64,000 bases of DNA from UBA5734 sp964499985 (GTDB lineage: Bacteria > Bacillota > Clostridia > Saccharofermentanales > UBA5734): positions 33,365 to 97,364 of the forward strand of contig CAZCMX010000002.1 of the NCBI GenBank assembly GCA_964499985.1. Direction: 5' to 3'. The translations under genes and the position numbers were made by a program. Below the pieces are notes generated by a model. That model was not told the DNA's origin. It did no database searches and was given only the letters and a program-made list of their open reading frames with translations. How positions within the stretch are numbered: the first letter of the stretch is position 1; each line of letters begins with the position of its first letter. Of the stretch, positions 34,281-41,719 are shown piece after piece.

Positions 34281-34721
34281 GTGTCTGACAGTGAGTTTTT
34301 CCTCGTCAAAGCGGAGGTTCTGCCTGACGTCTTCAACAAGGTCATGGCGGTCAAGCGTTTGCTCAACAGTGGCAAAGCAGAATCGGTCAATGTGGCCTGT
34401 AACCGGATCGGCCTGTCCCGCAGTGCCTACTACAAGTATAAGGACGCGGTTTTGCCTTTCTACGAGACCTCACGCGGCCGGATGGTGACCTTGATCTTTG
34501 CGGTCGAGAATTTTCCCGGTATCTTGTCCGGGATCATCACCGTCCTGGCAAAAGAGCAGGCCAATATCCTGACCATCAACCAGAATATCCCGATCAATGG
34601 ACTGGCAGATGTGTCGGTCTCGATTGAAACGGACCGGATGACCCGTTCGCTGGAGGATTTGCTCGATGAGCTGGGGAAAATCCCCGGCGTCCGTTCCTAC
34701 AAAATCCTGGCTCGAGACTGA
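34281..34721 (+). CDS. ACT-domain protein of the PheB/UPF0735 family
   Basis: The 146-residue protein has an N-terminal helix-turn-helix-like segment (AVKRLLNSGKAESVNVACNR, then IGLSRSAYYKYKDAV) and a C-terminal ACT domain beginning MVTLIFAVENFPGILSGIIT. ACT domains bind amino acids. The family lies beside homoserine dehydrogenase genes in many Firmicutes and probably acts as an amino-acid-responsive regulator; this is inference. I choose the GTG at 34281, with AAAGGA nine bases upstream, instead of the ATG at 34263, which lacks a ribosome site. Confidence 0.82.
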   Translation: MSDSEFFLVKAEVLPDVFNKVMAVKRLLNSGKAESVNVACNRIGLSRSAYYKYKDAVLPFYETSRGRMVTLIFAVENFPGILSGIITVLAKEQANILTINQNIPINGLADVSVSIETDRMTRSLEDLLDELGKIPGVRSYKILARD

Positions 34722-34748
34722 ATGAACACATCACATGGAGGATTCGAC

Positions 34749-36005
34749 ATGATCAATATTGCCATCCTGGGCTATGGCGTCGTCGGCAGTGGCGTCGGCG
34801 AGGTCATCTATATGAACCAGGCCTCACTGGCCGCCCGGACCGGACAGCCCATTGACGTCAAGAAAATACTTGATTTGCGTACCTTCCCCAATGATCCCTA
34901 TGGGGACCGGGTGACCACTTCGGCCGACGAAATCATCAATGATCCAGAGATCGCTGTGGTGGTGGAGACCATTGGTGGCGTCTCGATCGCTTATGAACTG
35001 ACCAAGCGTGCCCTGGCAGCTGGCAAGCATGTCGTCACGTCGAACAAGGAGCTGGTGGCTACCCATGGCCCAGAACTGATGGCTCTGGCGGATGCCGGCA
35101 ATGTCAGCTACCTGTTCGAAGCCAGTGTCGGTGGTGGCATTCCGATCATCCGGCCTTTGCACAAGTGCCTGGCTGCCAATGTGGTGCTTGAAATTTCCGG
35201 GATCCTGAACGGGACGACCAATTATATCCTGACCCGGATGGAGCATGCCGGGATTGATTTCGATGCCGCGCTCCGGGAAGCCCAGGACCGTGGCTATGCC
35301 GAACAGAATCCGACAGCCGATATCACCGGCATCGATGCCTGCCGGAAAATTGCCATCCTGGCCAGCATTGCGACCGGCGAATACATTGACAGCCGAAAAA
35401 TCCATACGGAAGGCATCACGGCGGTGACCACCTCCGACATGGCCTATGCTCGCCAGATGAACCGCAAGGTCAAGCTGCTCGGCCGGTTCCAGAGACATGA
35501 CGGTCAACAGTATAACCTGATCGTAGCCCCGATGCTGGTCGATGCCGGCCAGCCCCTGGCGGTCGCCGATGATGTGTTCAATGCCATCCAGGTTCGCGGC
35601 AATGCACTCGGGACAGCGATGTTTTATGGCCGCGGCGCCGGCAAGCTGCCGACTGCCAGTGCAGTGGTTGCCGATATCATCGAATGTGTGATGCATCTGG
35701 GCAAGAAACCGCATATTGCCCTCTGGCAGGATACCGGCCGGGAGAATATCCTGCCCCATGACCAGGCCCCGGTCCAGGCCCTGGTCCGGCTGGATCCGCA
35801 AGTGCCGCGGAGCCAGGTGGAATCCCTCTTTGGCGCCTATGGCCTGGACTGGCTGGAACCTGTCGTTGCCGGGGAGATCGCCTGCCGCGTAGGCTTCAAT
35901 CCGGAACAACCCCTGGCAGAAGGCCAGCTGGCTGATATCCTGGCGATTCTTGGCGATTACCTGACCGGCTGGATGCGCATCTGCACCTGTGACTCGAACC
36001 ATTGA
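34749..36005 (+). CDS. hom: Homoserine dehydrogenase
   Basis: The 418-residue protein begins with the NAD(P) loop ILGYGVVGSGVGEVI and contains TSNKELVATHGPEL, FEASVGGGIPIIRPL, ILNGTTNYILTRM and DARGYAEQNPTAD-type active-site segments. It reduces aspartate semialdehyde to homoserine for threonine and methionine. A C-terminal domain of about 80 residues follows that is ACT-like in length. GGAGGATTC lies before the ATG at 34749. The gene directly follows the ACT-domain protein and ends in a terminator. Confidence 0.93.
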   Translation: MINIAILGYGVVGSGVGEVIYMNQASLAARTGQPIDVKKILDLRTFPNDPYGDRVTTSADEIINDPEIAVVVETIGGVSIAYELTKRALAAGKHVVTSNKELVATHGPELMALADAGNVSYLFEASVGGGIPIIRPLHKCLAANVVLEISGILNGTTNYILTRMEHAGIDFDAALREAQDRGYAEQNPTADITGIDACRKIAILASIATGEYIDSRKIHTEGITAVTTSDMAYARQMNRKVKLLGRFQRHDGQQYNLIVAPMLVDAGQPLAVADDVFNAIQVRGNALGTAMFYGRGAGKLPTASAVVADIIECVMHLGKKPHIALWQDTGRENILPHDQAPVQALVRLDPQVPRSQVESLFGAYGLDWLEPVVAGEIACRVGFNPEQPLAEGQLADILAILGDYLTGWMRICTCDSNH

Positions 36006-36031
36006 GCCAGGCCAGAGACCAGACCCAAATG

Positions 36032-36071
36032 AAAAACCGTCCCTGGCGCTCAATGTGCCGGGGACGGTTTT
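36032..36071. terminator. Bidirectional intrinsic terminator between hom and the zinc-ribbon gene
   Basis: AAAACCGTCCC and GGGACGGTTTT form a long stem with further GGC/GCC pairs inside, bordered by A and T runs on both sides, so it serves both converging genes. Confidence 0.88.
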
Positions 36072-36099
36072 GATTTGCGGTCGGGGAGGGGATGCCAGA

Positions 36100-36276
36100 T
36101 TAGAATCTGTTGTCCATGCCACCCTGTTGACGTCTGCTGTTCTTGCGGGCCTTGCGGCAGTCCGGGCAACGAACGGGTTCGTTCTCAAAGCCCTTCTCTT
36201 TGTAGAATGCCTGCTCACCTTCGGTGAACGCGAATTCAACTCCACAGTCTTTGCATGTTAAAATTTTGTCTGGCAT
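36100..36276 (-). CDS. Small zinc-ribbon protein (zf-trcl type)
   Basis: The 58-residue protein has Cys8, Cys11, Cys37 and Cys40, arranged as CKDCG and CPDCR, which would bind one zinc ion, followed by a basic tail (KARKNSRRQQ). This matches the short zinc-binding family often encoded in Clostridia near housekeeping genes; function unknown, possibly RNA-binding. GGGAGG lies 10 bases before the ATG at 36276. Confidence 0.85.
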   Translation of the reverse strand: MPDKILTCKDCGVEFAFTEGEQAFYKEKGFENEPVRCPDCRKARKNSRRQQGGMDNRF

Positions 36277-36395
36277 GTCGGAAAAACCTCCCAATTATTC
36301 TCGGATCAAGAAAGTGACAGTGGCTTTTTCTAAGAAATCAGGAGGTCAGGACCTACTATTTCTGTCCGGCTCAGGCTGTGAACAAACTTTATCCG

Positions 36396-36425
36396 TTGTT
36401 CGGATGATAGCATACATGTTATAAT
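36396..36425 (+). promoter_or_regulatory. Extended -10 promoter of the hydrogenase-like sensor cassette
   Basis: TG-T-TATAAT preceded at 18 bases by TTGTTC lies 104 bases upstream of the first cassette gene. The 100-base leader holds no recognisable riboswitch. Confidence 0.65.
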
Positions 36426-36529
36426 CTTTACAAGTGTGTTTAGACAACCTGTTGGACACATTGCCGAAATATGAGCTGACAACTGTGCAAGATGAACCTC
36501 TTCTACAACAATCTCACAAGGAGATCCCT

Positions 36530-36880
36530 ATGAAACTGAGTGCATGTGTCGATGCCATCTCTGCCAGTATCCTGGTGGCCGGTGACGATATGGACCTGGA
36601 TGTCAATGTGGCCTGTGGCGCCGACCTGATGAGTGATGTCATGGCCTTTTCCTGCTCGACCAACCAGATGATGCTGACCGGCCTGGTCAATCCGCAAACC
36701 ATCCGCACGGCCGAGATGATGGATGTCAAGGTCATTGTTTTTGTCCGGGGCAAGGTGCCGGACCGTGGCATGCTCGACCTGGCCCGCGAAAAGGGGATTT
36801 GCATCTTGTCGACCCCGCTGCCGATGTTTTCCGCCTGCGGTATCCTGTACCAGAACGGGGTCAAGGGCAAGGGGGAATAA
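36530..36880 (+). CDS. DRTGG-domain protein, first copy
   Basis: The 116-residue protein is a single DRTGG domain, as in SVDAISASILVAGDD-like starts, VACGADLMSDVMAF and VIVFVRGKVPDRGMLDLA. DRTGG domains occur in phosphotransacetylase and HPr kinase and are thought to be small ligand-binding or dimerisation modules. AAGGAG is placed before the ATG at 36530. A paralogue of the same length is the fourth gene of the cassette. The next gene starts right after its stop codon. Confidence 0.8.
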   Translation: MKLSACVDAISASILVAGDDMDLDVNVACGADLMSDVMAFSCSTNQMMLTGLVNPQTIRTAEMMDVKVIVFVRGKVPDRGMLDLAREKGICILSTPLPMFSACGILYQNGVKGKGE

Positions 36881-37303
36881 ATGATCGAACCGGTCAAACT
36901 CGAATATAAGATCCGCGGATCGGACTTTATCAATGCTGGCGAGGCCTCCAGCGGCACCAAAAAGGCCCTCAACCGGCTCGGTGTGGCTCCAGTCGCGGTC
37001 AAACGGGCGGCGATCGCCATGTACGAGGCTGAAATCAATGCCGTGATCCATGCCGACGGTGGCCAGGCCGAGGTGGAAATCTATCCGGACCATGTGATGA
37101 TCCGGATCATCGACCAGGGACCGGGCATCCCGGATGTCAGCCTGGCCATGCAAGAGGGCTGGTCCACCGCCCCTGACATTGCCCGTGAGATGGGCTTTGG
37201 TGCCGGCATGGGCCTGCCCAATATCAAAAAGCATTCGGACGACCTGTCCATTGAAACGGAGATCGGCAAAGGCACCACTGTAACGATCATGGTCCGTTTC
37301 TAA
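36881..37303 (+). CDS. GHKL-type ATPase, RsbW/SpoIIAB-like
   Basis: The 140-residue protein has an intact ATP-binding Bergerat fold: N box EAEINAVIHAD, G1 box IDQGPGIPD and G2 box GFGAGMGLPNIKKHSD, with a final KGTTVTIMV strand. It resembles anti-sigma-factor Ser/Thr kinases such as SpoIIAB and RsbW, not two-component kinases, as there is no dimerisation His box. It starts one base after the DRTGG stop and 18 bases before the hydrogenase-like gene. The protein target is unknown. Confidence 0.86.
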   Translation: MIEPVKLEYKIRGSDFINAGEASSGTKKALNRLGVAPVAVKRAAIAMYEAEINAVIHADGGQAEVEIYPDHVMIRIIDQGPGIPDVSLAMQEGWSTAPDIAREMGFGAGMGLPNIKKHSDDLSIETEIGKGTTVTIMVRF

Positions 37304-37321
37304 GCATAAAGGAAACCTGTC

Positions 37322-38683
37322 ATGGCTAAACTCCATTCAGTGCGGCTGAACGAAGAGAAATGTGTAGGCTGTACGAACTGTATCAAGAAATGTCCGACTG
37401 AAGCGATCCGGGTCCGCGATGGCAAAGCCAGGATTGCCGATGAACGCTGCATCGATTGCGGGGAATGCATCAAGGCCTGTCCCCATCATGCCAAAAGCGC
37501 CGAAATGGATACGCTCGATGCCCTGAAGGCGTACCGGTATACAGTCGCCCTGGCTGCACCCTCTCTCTATGCCCAGTTCGGGGCTCCGGCCACCCGGCCG
37601 ATGGTTCTGGCTGCATTGCTCAATATCGGATTCGATGATGTCTACGAGGTCGCTCTTGGTGCCGAAATTGTCACCAAGGGAACGGTGGATTATTTGCCCC
37701 TGGCCCGGCAGCAAGGCCGGCTGCCCCTGATTTCGTCAGCTTGTCCGGCCGTCGTCCGGGTCATCCAGGAGAAATATCCCGGCCTGATTGACAACCTGGT
37801 GCCGTTTGATTCGCCGATGGAGGTGACCGCGGAGCTGGCCCGGCGCGATGCGCTGGCCCGCACCTCTTTCAAAACCGAGGAAATCGGAATTTTCTTCATC
37901 AGTCCCTGTCCGGCCAAGCGGACCGCCGTGACCAATCCGATCGGCGAAAGGCCGACCCAGGTCGACGGTGTCCTGGCGATCGCCGAGGTCTACCCCCAGA
38001 TTCTGGCCAAGCTTGAGAAAATGAACTCGGACCAGGTGGCTGAATTTGAACAGCGGATCCTGGCCGATGCCAATGGGGTTCGCTGGGGCGCCACGGGCGG
38101 CGAGGCCATCGGCCTGATGATTGAAAAATACCTGGCCGTTGACGGGATTCACAATGCCATCGCCATCCTGGAGGAAATCGAAAATGAACGGCTGCGCGAT
38201 ATCGAGTTCATCGAAGCCAATTCCTGCATGGGCGGCTGCATTGGAGGCCCTCTGACCGTTGCCAACCGTTTCTCGGCCAAATCCCGCATGAACCGGTATA
38301 TCCGGGAGGCGGAGCTGTTTGAAGAAGCCCATGGCGAATCGACCTATAAGACAGACCAGGTCACGATCCAGCCCTGGCCCGAGATGCCGGCAGCCAACAA
38401 TGCCTTGAAACTGGACCCGGATATATTCAAGGCCCTGGAAAAGTACGAGCAAATGGAAAAAATCACCCATCAATTGCCTGGCCTCGATTGTGGGGCCTGT
38501 GGTGCCCCGGATTGCTCCGCCCTGGCCGAGGACATTGTCCGCGGGCTCGCGGTCGAGTCGGACTGCATCTTCAAGCTCAAGGAGCGGATCCGCGCGGTGG
38601 CTGCCCAGATGAGTGATCTGGAATATGAAATGAACCGGCATACCAAGCCGGTTGGAGGACAGGATGGCCATGTTCACCCTTGA
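37322..38683 (+). CDS. [FeFe]-hydrogenase-like sensor protein
   Basis: Of 453 residues, the first 60 form a two-cluster ferredoxin domain (CVGCTNCIKKCP and CIDCGECIKACP). The H-domain follows with the three H-cluster peptides in order: SSACPAVVRVI, SPCPAKRTA and NSCMGGCIGG. The four cluster Cys are retained, but the proton-transfer Cys of the catalytic TSCCP motif is Ala. The last 70 residues carry an extra [4Fe-4S] domain (CGACGAPDCSALAEDIV plus a later Cys). This layout is that of group C, so-called sensory, [FeFe] proteins; there is no PAS or phosphatase domain. I infer a redox or H2 sensor that signals through the neighbouring ATPases. No catalytic hydrogenase genes are in the window. Confidence 0.85.
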   Translation: MAKLHSVRLNEEKCVGCTNCIKKCPTEAIRVRDGKARIADERCIDCGECIKACPHHAKSAEMDTLDALKAYRYTVALAAPSLYAQFGAPATRPMVLAALLNIGFDDVYEVALGAEIVTKGTVDYLPLARQQGRLPLISSACPAVVRVIQEKYPGLIDNLVPFDSPMEVTAELARRDALARTSFKTEEIGIFFISPCPAKRTAVTNPIGERPTQVDGVLAIAEVYPQILAKLEKMNSDQVAEFEQRILADANGVRWGATGGEAIGLMIEKYLAVDGIHNAIAILEEIENERLRDIEFIEANSCMGGCIGGPLTVANRFSAKSRMNRYIREAELFEEAHGESTYKTDQVTIQPWPEMPAANNALKLDPDIFKALEKYEQMEKITHQLPGLDCGACGAPDCSALAEDIVRGLAVESDCIFKLKERIRAVAAQMSDLEYEMNRHTKPVGGQDGHVHP

Positions 38684-39014
38684 CCAGGTGGTTCAAGCCC
38701 TAGATGCCCAAATCCTGGTCGGCGGCGATTTGCCGGCCCGCCAAGTGACTGGTGGCTATGCCTGTGACATGCTCAGCTGGGTCATGGCGCATGCCCAGCC
38801 AACCGATGTCTGGATGACCATTTTGAACAGCATCAATGTCATCGCCGTTGCAGTCCTGACCGACTGTGCCTGCGTCCTGCTCACGGAAGGCGTCGAACTG
38901 CCGGCCGAGGTGGCGGCCCGGGCGGCTGACAAAGGGGTCATCGTACTGGGCACCCGCGACTCCACCTATATGGCCAGTGCCAGACTGCATGCCCTCCTGA
39001 ACCCGCTGCCGTGA
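38664..39014 (+). CDS. DRTGG-domain protein, second copy
   Basis: The 116-residue protein is a paralogue of the first DRTGG gene: DAQILVGGDLPARQ, GGYACDMLSWVMAHA and ADKGVIVLGTRDST align with the corresponding segments there. GGAGG lies five bases before the ATG at 38664, so the start is inside the end of the hydrogenase-like gene (20-base overlap). Its stop overlaps the GTG start of the PHP gene. Its length equals that of the first copy. Confidence 0.78.
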   Translation: MAMFTLDQVVQALDAQILVGGDLPARQVTGGYACDMLSWVMAHAQPTDVWMTILNSINVIAVAVLTDCACVLLTEGVELPAEVAARAADKGVIVLGTRDSTYMASARLHALLNPLP

Positions 39015-39751
39015 TTGCCCAGTGCGATCTCCATATCCATTCGGCGCTTTCGCCCTGCGCGGATGATGAAATGAGCCCGGGCATGATTGTCGGGCTGGCC
39101 ATGCTGGCCGGACTGGACTTCATTGCCGTGACGGACCATCAGAGCTGTGGCAACTGCGAAGCCGCGATGGCCATCGGCGAGGCCTATGCAGGTCCGGTGG
39201 TGATCCCGGGCATGGAGGTCGAATCCAGCGAAGAAATCCATTTGCTCTGCCTGTTTCCCGACCTGCCTGCCGCCCGGTACATGGAACATCAAATCCAGGC
39301 GACGCTGCTGCCGCTGAAGAACCGGCCAGAGATATTTGGCGAACAGCTGCTGTTTAATGAGGATGACGAGCCGGTCGGCCACCAGGACCGGCTGCTCATG
39401 CAGGCCTGCCAGCTGTCCTGTGATGACATCGCCCGTCAGGTCCTGGACCTTGGCGGTGTCTGCATCCCGGCCCATCTGGACCGTGAAGCCAATAGCATGC
39501 TGACCAGCCTCGGGGCGGTCCCGCAGGATTTTCCCACCCGCTGGATCGAATTGTCACGGCGAGTGGATCCGGGCCAGTTTTTCAAGACGCACCCGGAGCT
39601 GCAGCGATATCCGTATCTGGTTGATTCCGACGCCCATCATCTGAACCAGATCGACGGACCTGGCTGGCCCATCGAGGTCCAGCCCTGGTCCAATCCCCAG
39701 GAGGCCCGCCTCCATCTGCTGGCTGCCTTGCGGCCTGAAACCAGGCAATGA
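39011..39751 (+). CDS. PHP-domain metal-dependent phosphoesterase
   Basis: The 246-residue protein begins with the metal-binding motif DLHIHSALSPCADD and continues with VTDHQSCGNC, GMEVESSEEIHLL and LVDSDAHHL, matching PHP phosphoesterases of the TrpH/YciV type. It would cleave a phosphoester, perhaps a short oligonucleotide or nucleotide; in this cassette it may remove a signal, which is inference. It starts with GTG overlapping the previous stop as GTGA. Confidence 0.85.
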   Translation: MIAQCDLHIHSALSPCADDEMSPGMIVGLAMLAGLDFIAVTDHQSCGNCEAAMAIGEAYAGPVVIPGMEVESSEEIHLLCLFPDLPAARYMEHQIQATLLPLKNRPEIFGEQLLFNEDDEPVGHQDRLLMQACQLSCDDIARQVLDLGGVCIPAHLDREANSMLTSLGAVPQDFPTRWIELSRRVDPGQFFKTHPELQRYPYLVDSDAHHLNQIDGPGWPIEVQPWSNPQEARLHLLAALRPETRQ

Positions 39752-39757
39752 TATAAT
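39728..39757 (+). promoter_or_regulatory. Internal extended -10 promoter using the PHP stop codon
   Basis: TG-A-TATAAT, where TGA is the stop of the PHP gene, is preceded at 18 bases by TTGCGG. It lies 31 bases before the second ATPase gene of the cassette. Confidence 0.55.
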
Positions 39758-39787
39758 ATTGCCCAGTTTCAATCGAATGGAGACGCT

Positions 39788-40354
39788 ATGCGGGATTTGT
39801 CGCTGCATCTGATGGATATTGTCCAGAATTCGGTCAAAGCCCGGGCGACGGCCATCGCCATCGAAATTGATGCCCGGCCCGAGGCCGACCAGCTCATCCT
39901 GGCTGTCCGTGACAATGGCTGTGGCATGTCCCCAGATCTCCTGGCAAAAGTCCAAGACCCTTTTGTCACATCCAGGACGACCCGATCCGTTGGCCTGGGG
40001 ATTTCCCTGCTCAAGGAACTGTGTGAATTGACGGGCGGTCAGCTGGACTTGCAGTCGACCGAAGGGATAGGGACCGATCTGGTCGCCACCCTGGGTCTGT
40101 CCAGCATCGACCGGCTGCCCCTGGGCGATTTGGGCGACACCCTGTATATCTTGTTATCGGCTGATCCTGACCTGGACTATTCCCTGAAATTGTCAGCCCC
40201 GGGCCGGCTTTTCCACCTCGACCTGGTGGAGGTGCGATCCGAGATTCCGGATCTGCCCATCGACGATCCTGCCGTTCTGGCCTGGATCCGTGATTATGTC
40301 CGGGAAAACCAGACCGAGGTCTTCAGCGGCTTTCTCGAGGAAATCGAAGCCTGA
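39788..40354 (+). CDS. GHKL-type histidine kinase-like ATPase, second copy
   Basis: The 188-residue protein contains an ATPase domain from residue 1 to about 105, with N box HLMDIVQNSVKARAT, G1 box DNGCGMSPD and G2 box TRSVGLGISLLKEL, and a C-terminal domain of about 80 residues that I do not recognise. There is no transmembrane or His-phosphotransfer segment. TGGAGA precedes the ATG. Such short HATPase proteins are commonly found beside [FeFe]-hydrogenase genes in Clostridia. It closes the cassette, and a terminator follows 43 bases after its stop. Confidence 0.84.
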   Translation: MRDLSLHLMDIVQNSVKARATAIAIEIDARPEADQLILAVRDNGCGMSPDLLAKVQDPFVTSRTTRSVGLGISLLKELCELTGGQLDLQSTEGIGTDLVATLGLSSIDRLPLGDLGDTLYILLSADPDLDYSLKLSAPGRLFHLDLVEVRSEIPDLPIDDPAVLAWIRDYVRENQTEVFSGFLEEIEA

Positions 40355-40396
40355 CCCTGGCAGACCAGTTTGCAGCAATAGATCGTGAACCAGTGG

Positions 40397-40431
40397 CCTT
40401 ACGGACTCGACAAGGTTCCGTAAGGTTTTTT
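40397..40431 (+). terminator. Intrinsic terminator placed just before the next gene
   Basis: CCTTACGGA and TCCGTAAGG pair perfectly, followed by TTTTTT. It ends 13 bases before the start of the membrane protein gene and touches its ribosome binding site AAAGGAG, so it may also act as an attenuator. Confidence 0.88.
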
Positions 40432-40444
40432 CAAAGGAGACACC

Positions 40445-41191
40445 ATGAACCTGATCCTGACCCTCGAAGCCTTGAAAGTATACAAGGTCAAGCATGAAAG
40501 ACTGGTCCAGATTGCTTTTGTCTTTTTGTACCTGGTCAATATTGCCCCCTTCGTCCTGCCCGTCGGAGACATGGACTTCAGCGGCTTTTTCTATGCCGTG
40601 GAACAGTTCATGCAAGATCCCGGCCAGACGCTGCCGACTTTGTCTGCGGGCAACCTGGTGTCGGTGGCCCTGATCACCCTGACGGGCCTGGTCGATCTAT
40701 TGGCCAGCCTCGCCTATGCCGCGCTGATGGCAGGTGAACAAACCGGCCTCGGCGGCAGGACGCTCCTGGTCCGCCTGGCCAAGGGCTTGCCCGCTTTGCT
40801 GCTCACCCTGGTCCTGCTGGTGGTTCCGGTTTTGTTGTCATCCTTCCTGTTCATGATCCCGGCCCTGATCCTGATTGCCAATCTCTATCTCCTGCCGATC
40901 CTGCTGCTGGGAGAAAATCGCAAACTGCCTGAAGCCATCCAGGCTTCGATCCGACTGACCCATGGCTTTAAAATGATGATCCTGCTGCAGATGTTTTTCC
41001 TCTCGATTCTGCTCTCGCTGCCGGAAAGCCTGGTCCTTGGCCTCTTGCCCCAGACGGTCCTGACGTCCATCCTGGTGCCGCAGTTTTTCGCCGTTCTCCA
41101 GGTATTCGCCCAGGGGCGCCTGCTGGGCATGTTTTATCTTTATCTTGTAAAGAAAGTTCCGGTTGTGATACCATCGAAGCCACAACTTTGA
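40445..41191 (+). CDS. Polytopic membrane protein of unknown function
   Basis: The 248-residue protein has about five or six hydrophobic helices, among them residues 20-37, 75-95, 118-150 and 180-205. The middle segment PALILIANLYLLPILLLGEN and NRKLPEAIQASIRLTHGFK recall the DUF975/GlpQ-membrane type domain of Firmicutes, but I would not assign it firmly. AAAGGAG precedes the ATG. It follows a terminator directly and lies 39 bases before the Lrp regulator gene. Confidence 0.65.
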   Translation: MNLILTLEALKVYKVKHERLVQIAFVFLYLVNIAPFVLPVGDMDFSGFFYAVEQFMQDPGQTLPTLSAGNLVSVALITLTGLVDLLASLAYAALMAGEQTGLGGRTLLVRLAKGLPALLLTLVLLVVPVLLSSFLFMIPALILIANLYLLPILLLGENRKLPEAIQASIRLTHGFKMMILLQMFFLSILLSLPESLVLGLLPQTVLTSILVPQFFAVLQVFAQGRLLGMFYLYLVKKVPVVIPSKPQL

Positions 41192-41230
41192 GCCATTTTC
41201 AGGCTTGAATCACCATTTTGGGAGGTCGTC

Positions 41231-41719
41231 ATGCATAAGAAAGAAGAAATCCTCAGCCTGTTGGAAAGCAATGCCAAGCTGACGGCAGCAGAGATTGCTG
41301 TATTGATCGGACGTCCCGAAGCAGAGGTTGAAAAAACGATTGCTGATCTGGAAAGCAGCAAGCTGATCCTGGGCTATAATGCCGTGGTCAATTGGGAGCG
41401 GACCAGCAAGGCGCCGGTCACGGCTCTGATTGAGGTGCGGGTCACCCCCCAGCGTGGCCAGGGCTTCGACCATATTGCCCAGCGCATCTACCGGCATGAC
41501 CAGGTCAAATCCTGCTATCTGATGTCAGGCGGCTTCGACCTGATGGTCATTATCGAAGATAAAAGCCTCAAGGACGTGGCCATGTTCGTGTCTGACAAGA
41601 TCGCACCCCTGGAATCCGTCTTGTCGACCCAGACCCATTTCATTTTGAAAAAATACAAAATGAATGGCACGGAATTCCACAGCAAGGATGAGGATAACCG
41701 GGAGGCGGTTGTCCTATGA
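41231..41719 (+). CDS. Lrp/AsnC-family transcriptional regulator
   Basis: The 162-residue protein has an N-terminal helix-turn-helix (LLESNAKLTAAEIAVLIG, then EVEKTIADLESSKLI) and a RAM ligand-binding domain (TALIEVRVTPQRG, CYLMSGGFDLMVII). It would respond to an amino acid and regulate the aminotransferase gene with which it overlaps by four bases. GGGAGG precedes the ATG. The pairing of an Lrp regulator with this aminotransferase class is common in Clostridia. Confidence 0.9.
   Translation: MHKKEEILSLLESNAKLTAAEIAVLIGRPEAEVEKTIADLESSKLILGYNAVVNWERTSKAPVTALIEVRVTPQRGQGFDHIAQRIYRHDQVKSCYLMSGGFDLMVIIEDKSLKDVAMFVSDKIAPLESVLSTQTHFILKKYKMNGTEFHSKDEDNREAVVL

Noticed and set aside
34824..36245. 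Minus-strand open frame of 473 codons
   Set aside because: It is antisense to homoserine dehydrogenase and crosses a bidirectional terminator and the zinc-ribbon gene.
36430..36465. Rex-like operator before the sensor cassette
   Set aside because: TGTGT and ACACA flank the stretch but the interior is not palindromic and does not match the Rex consensus.
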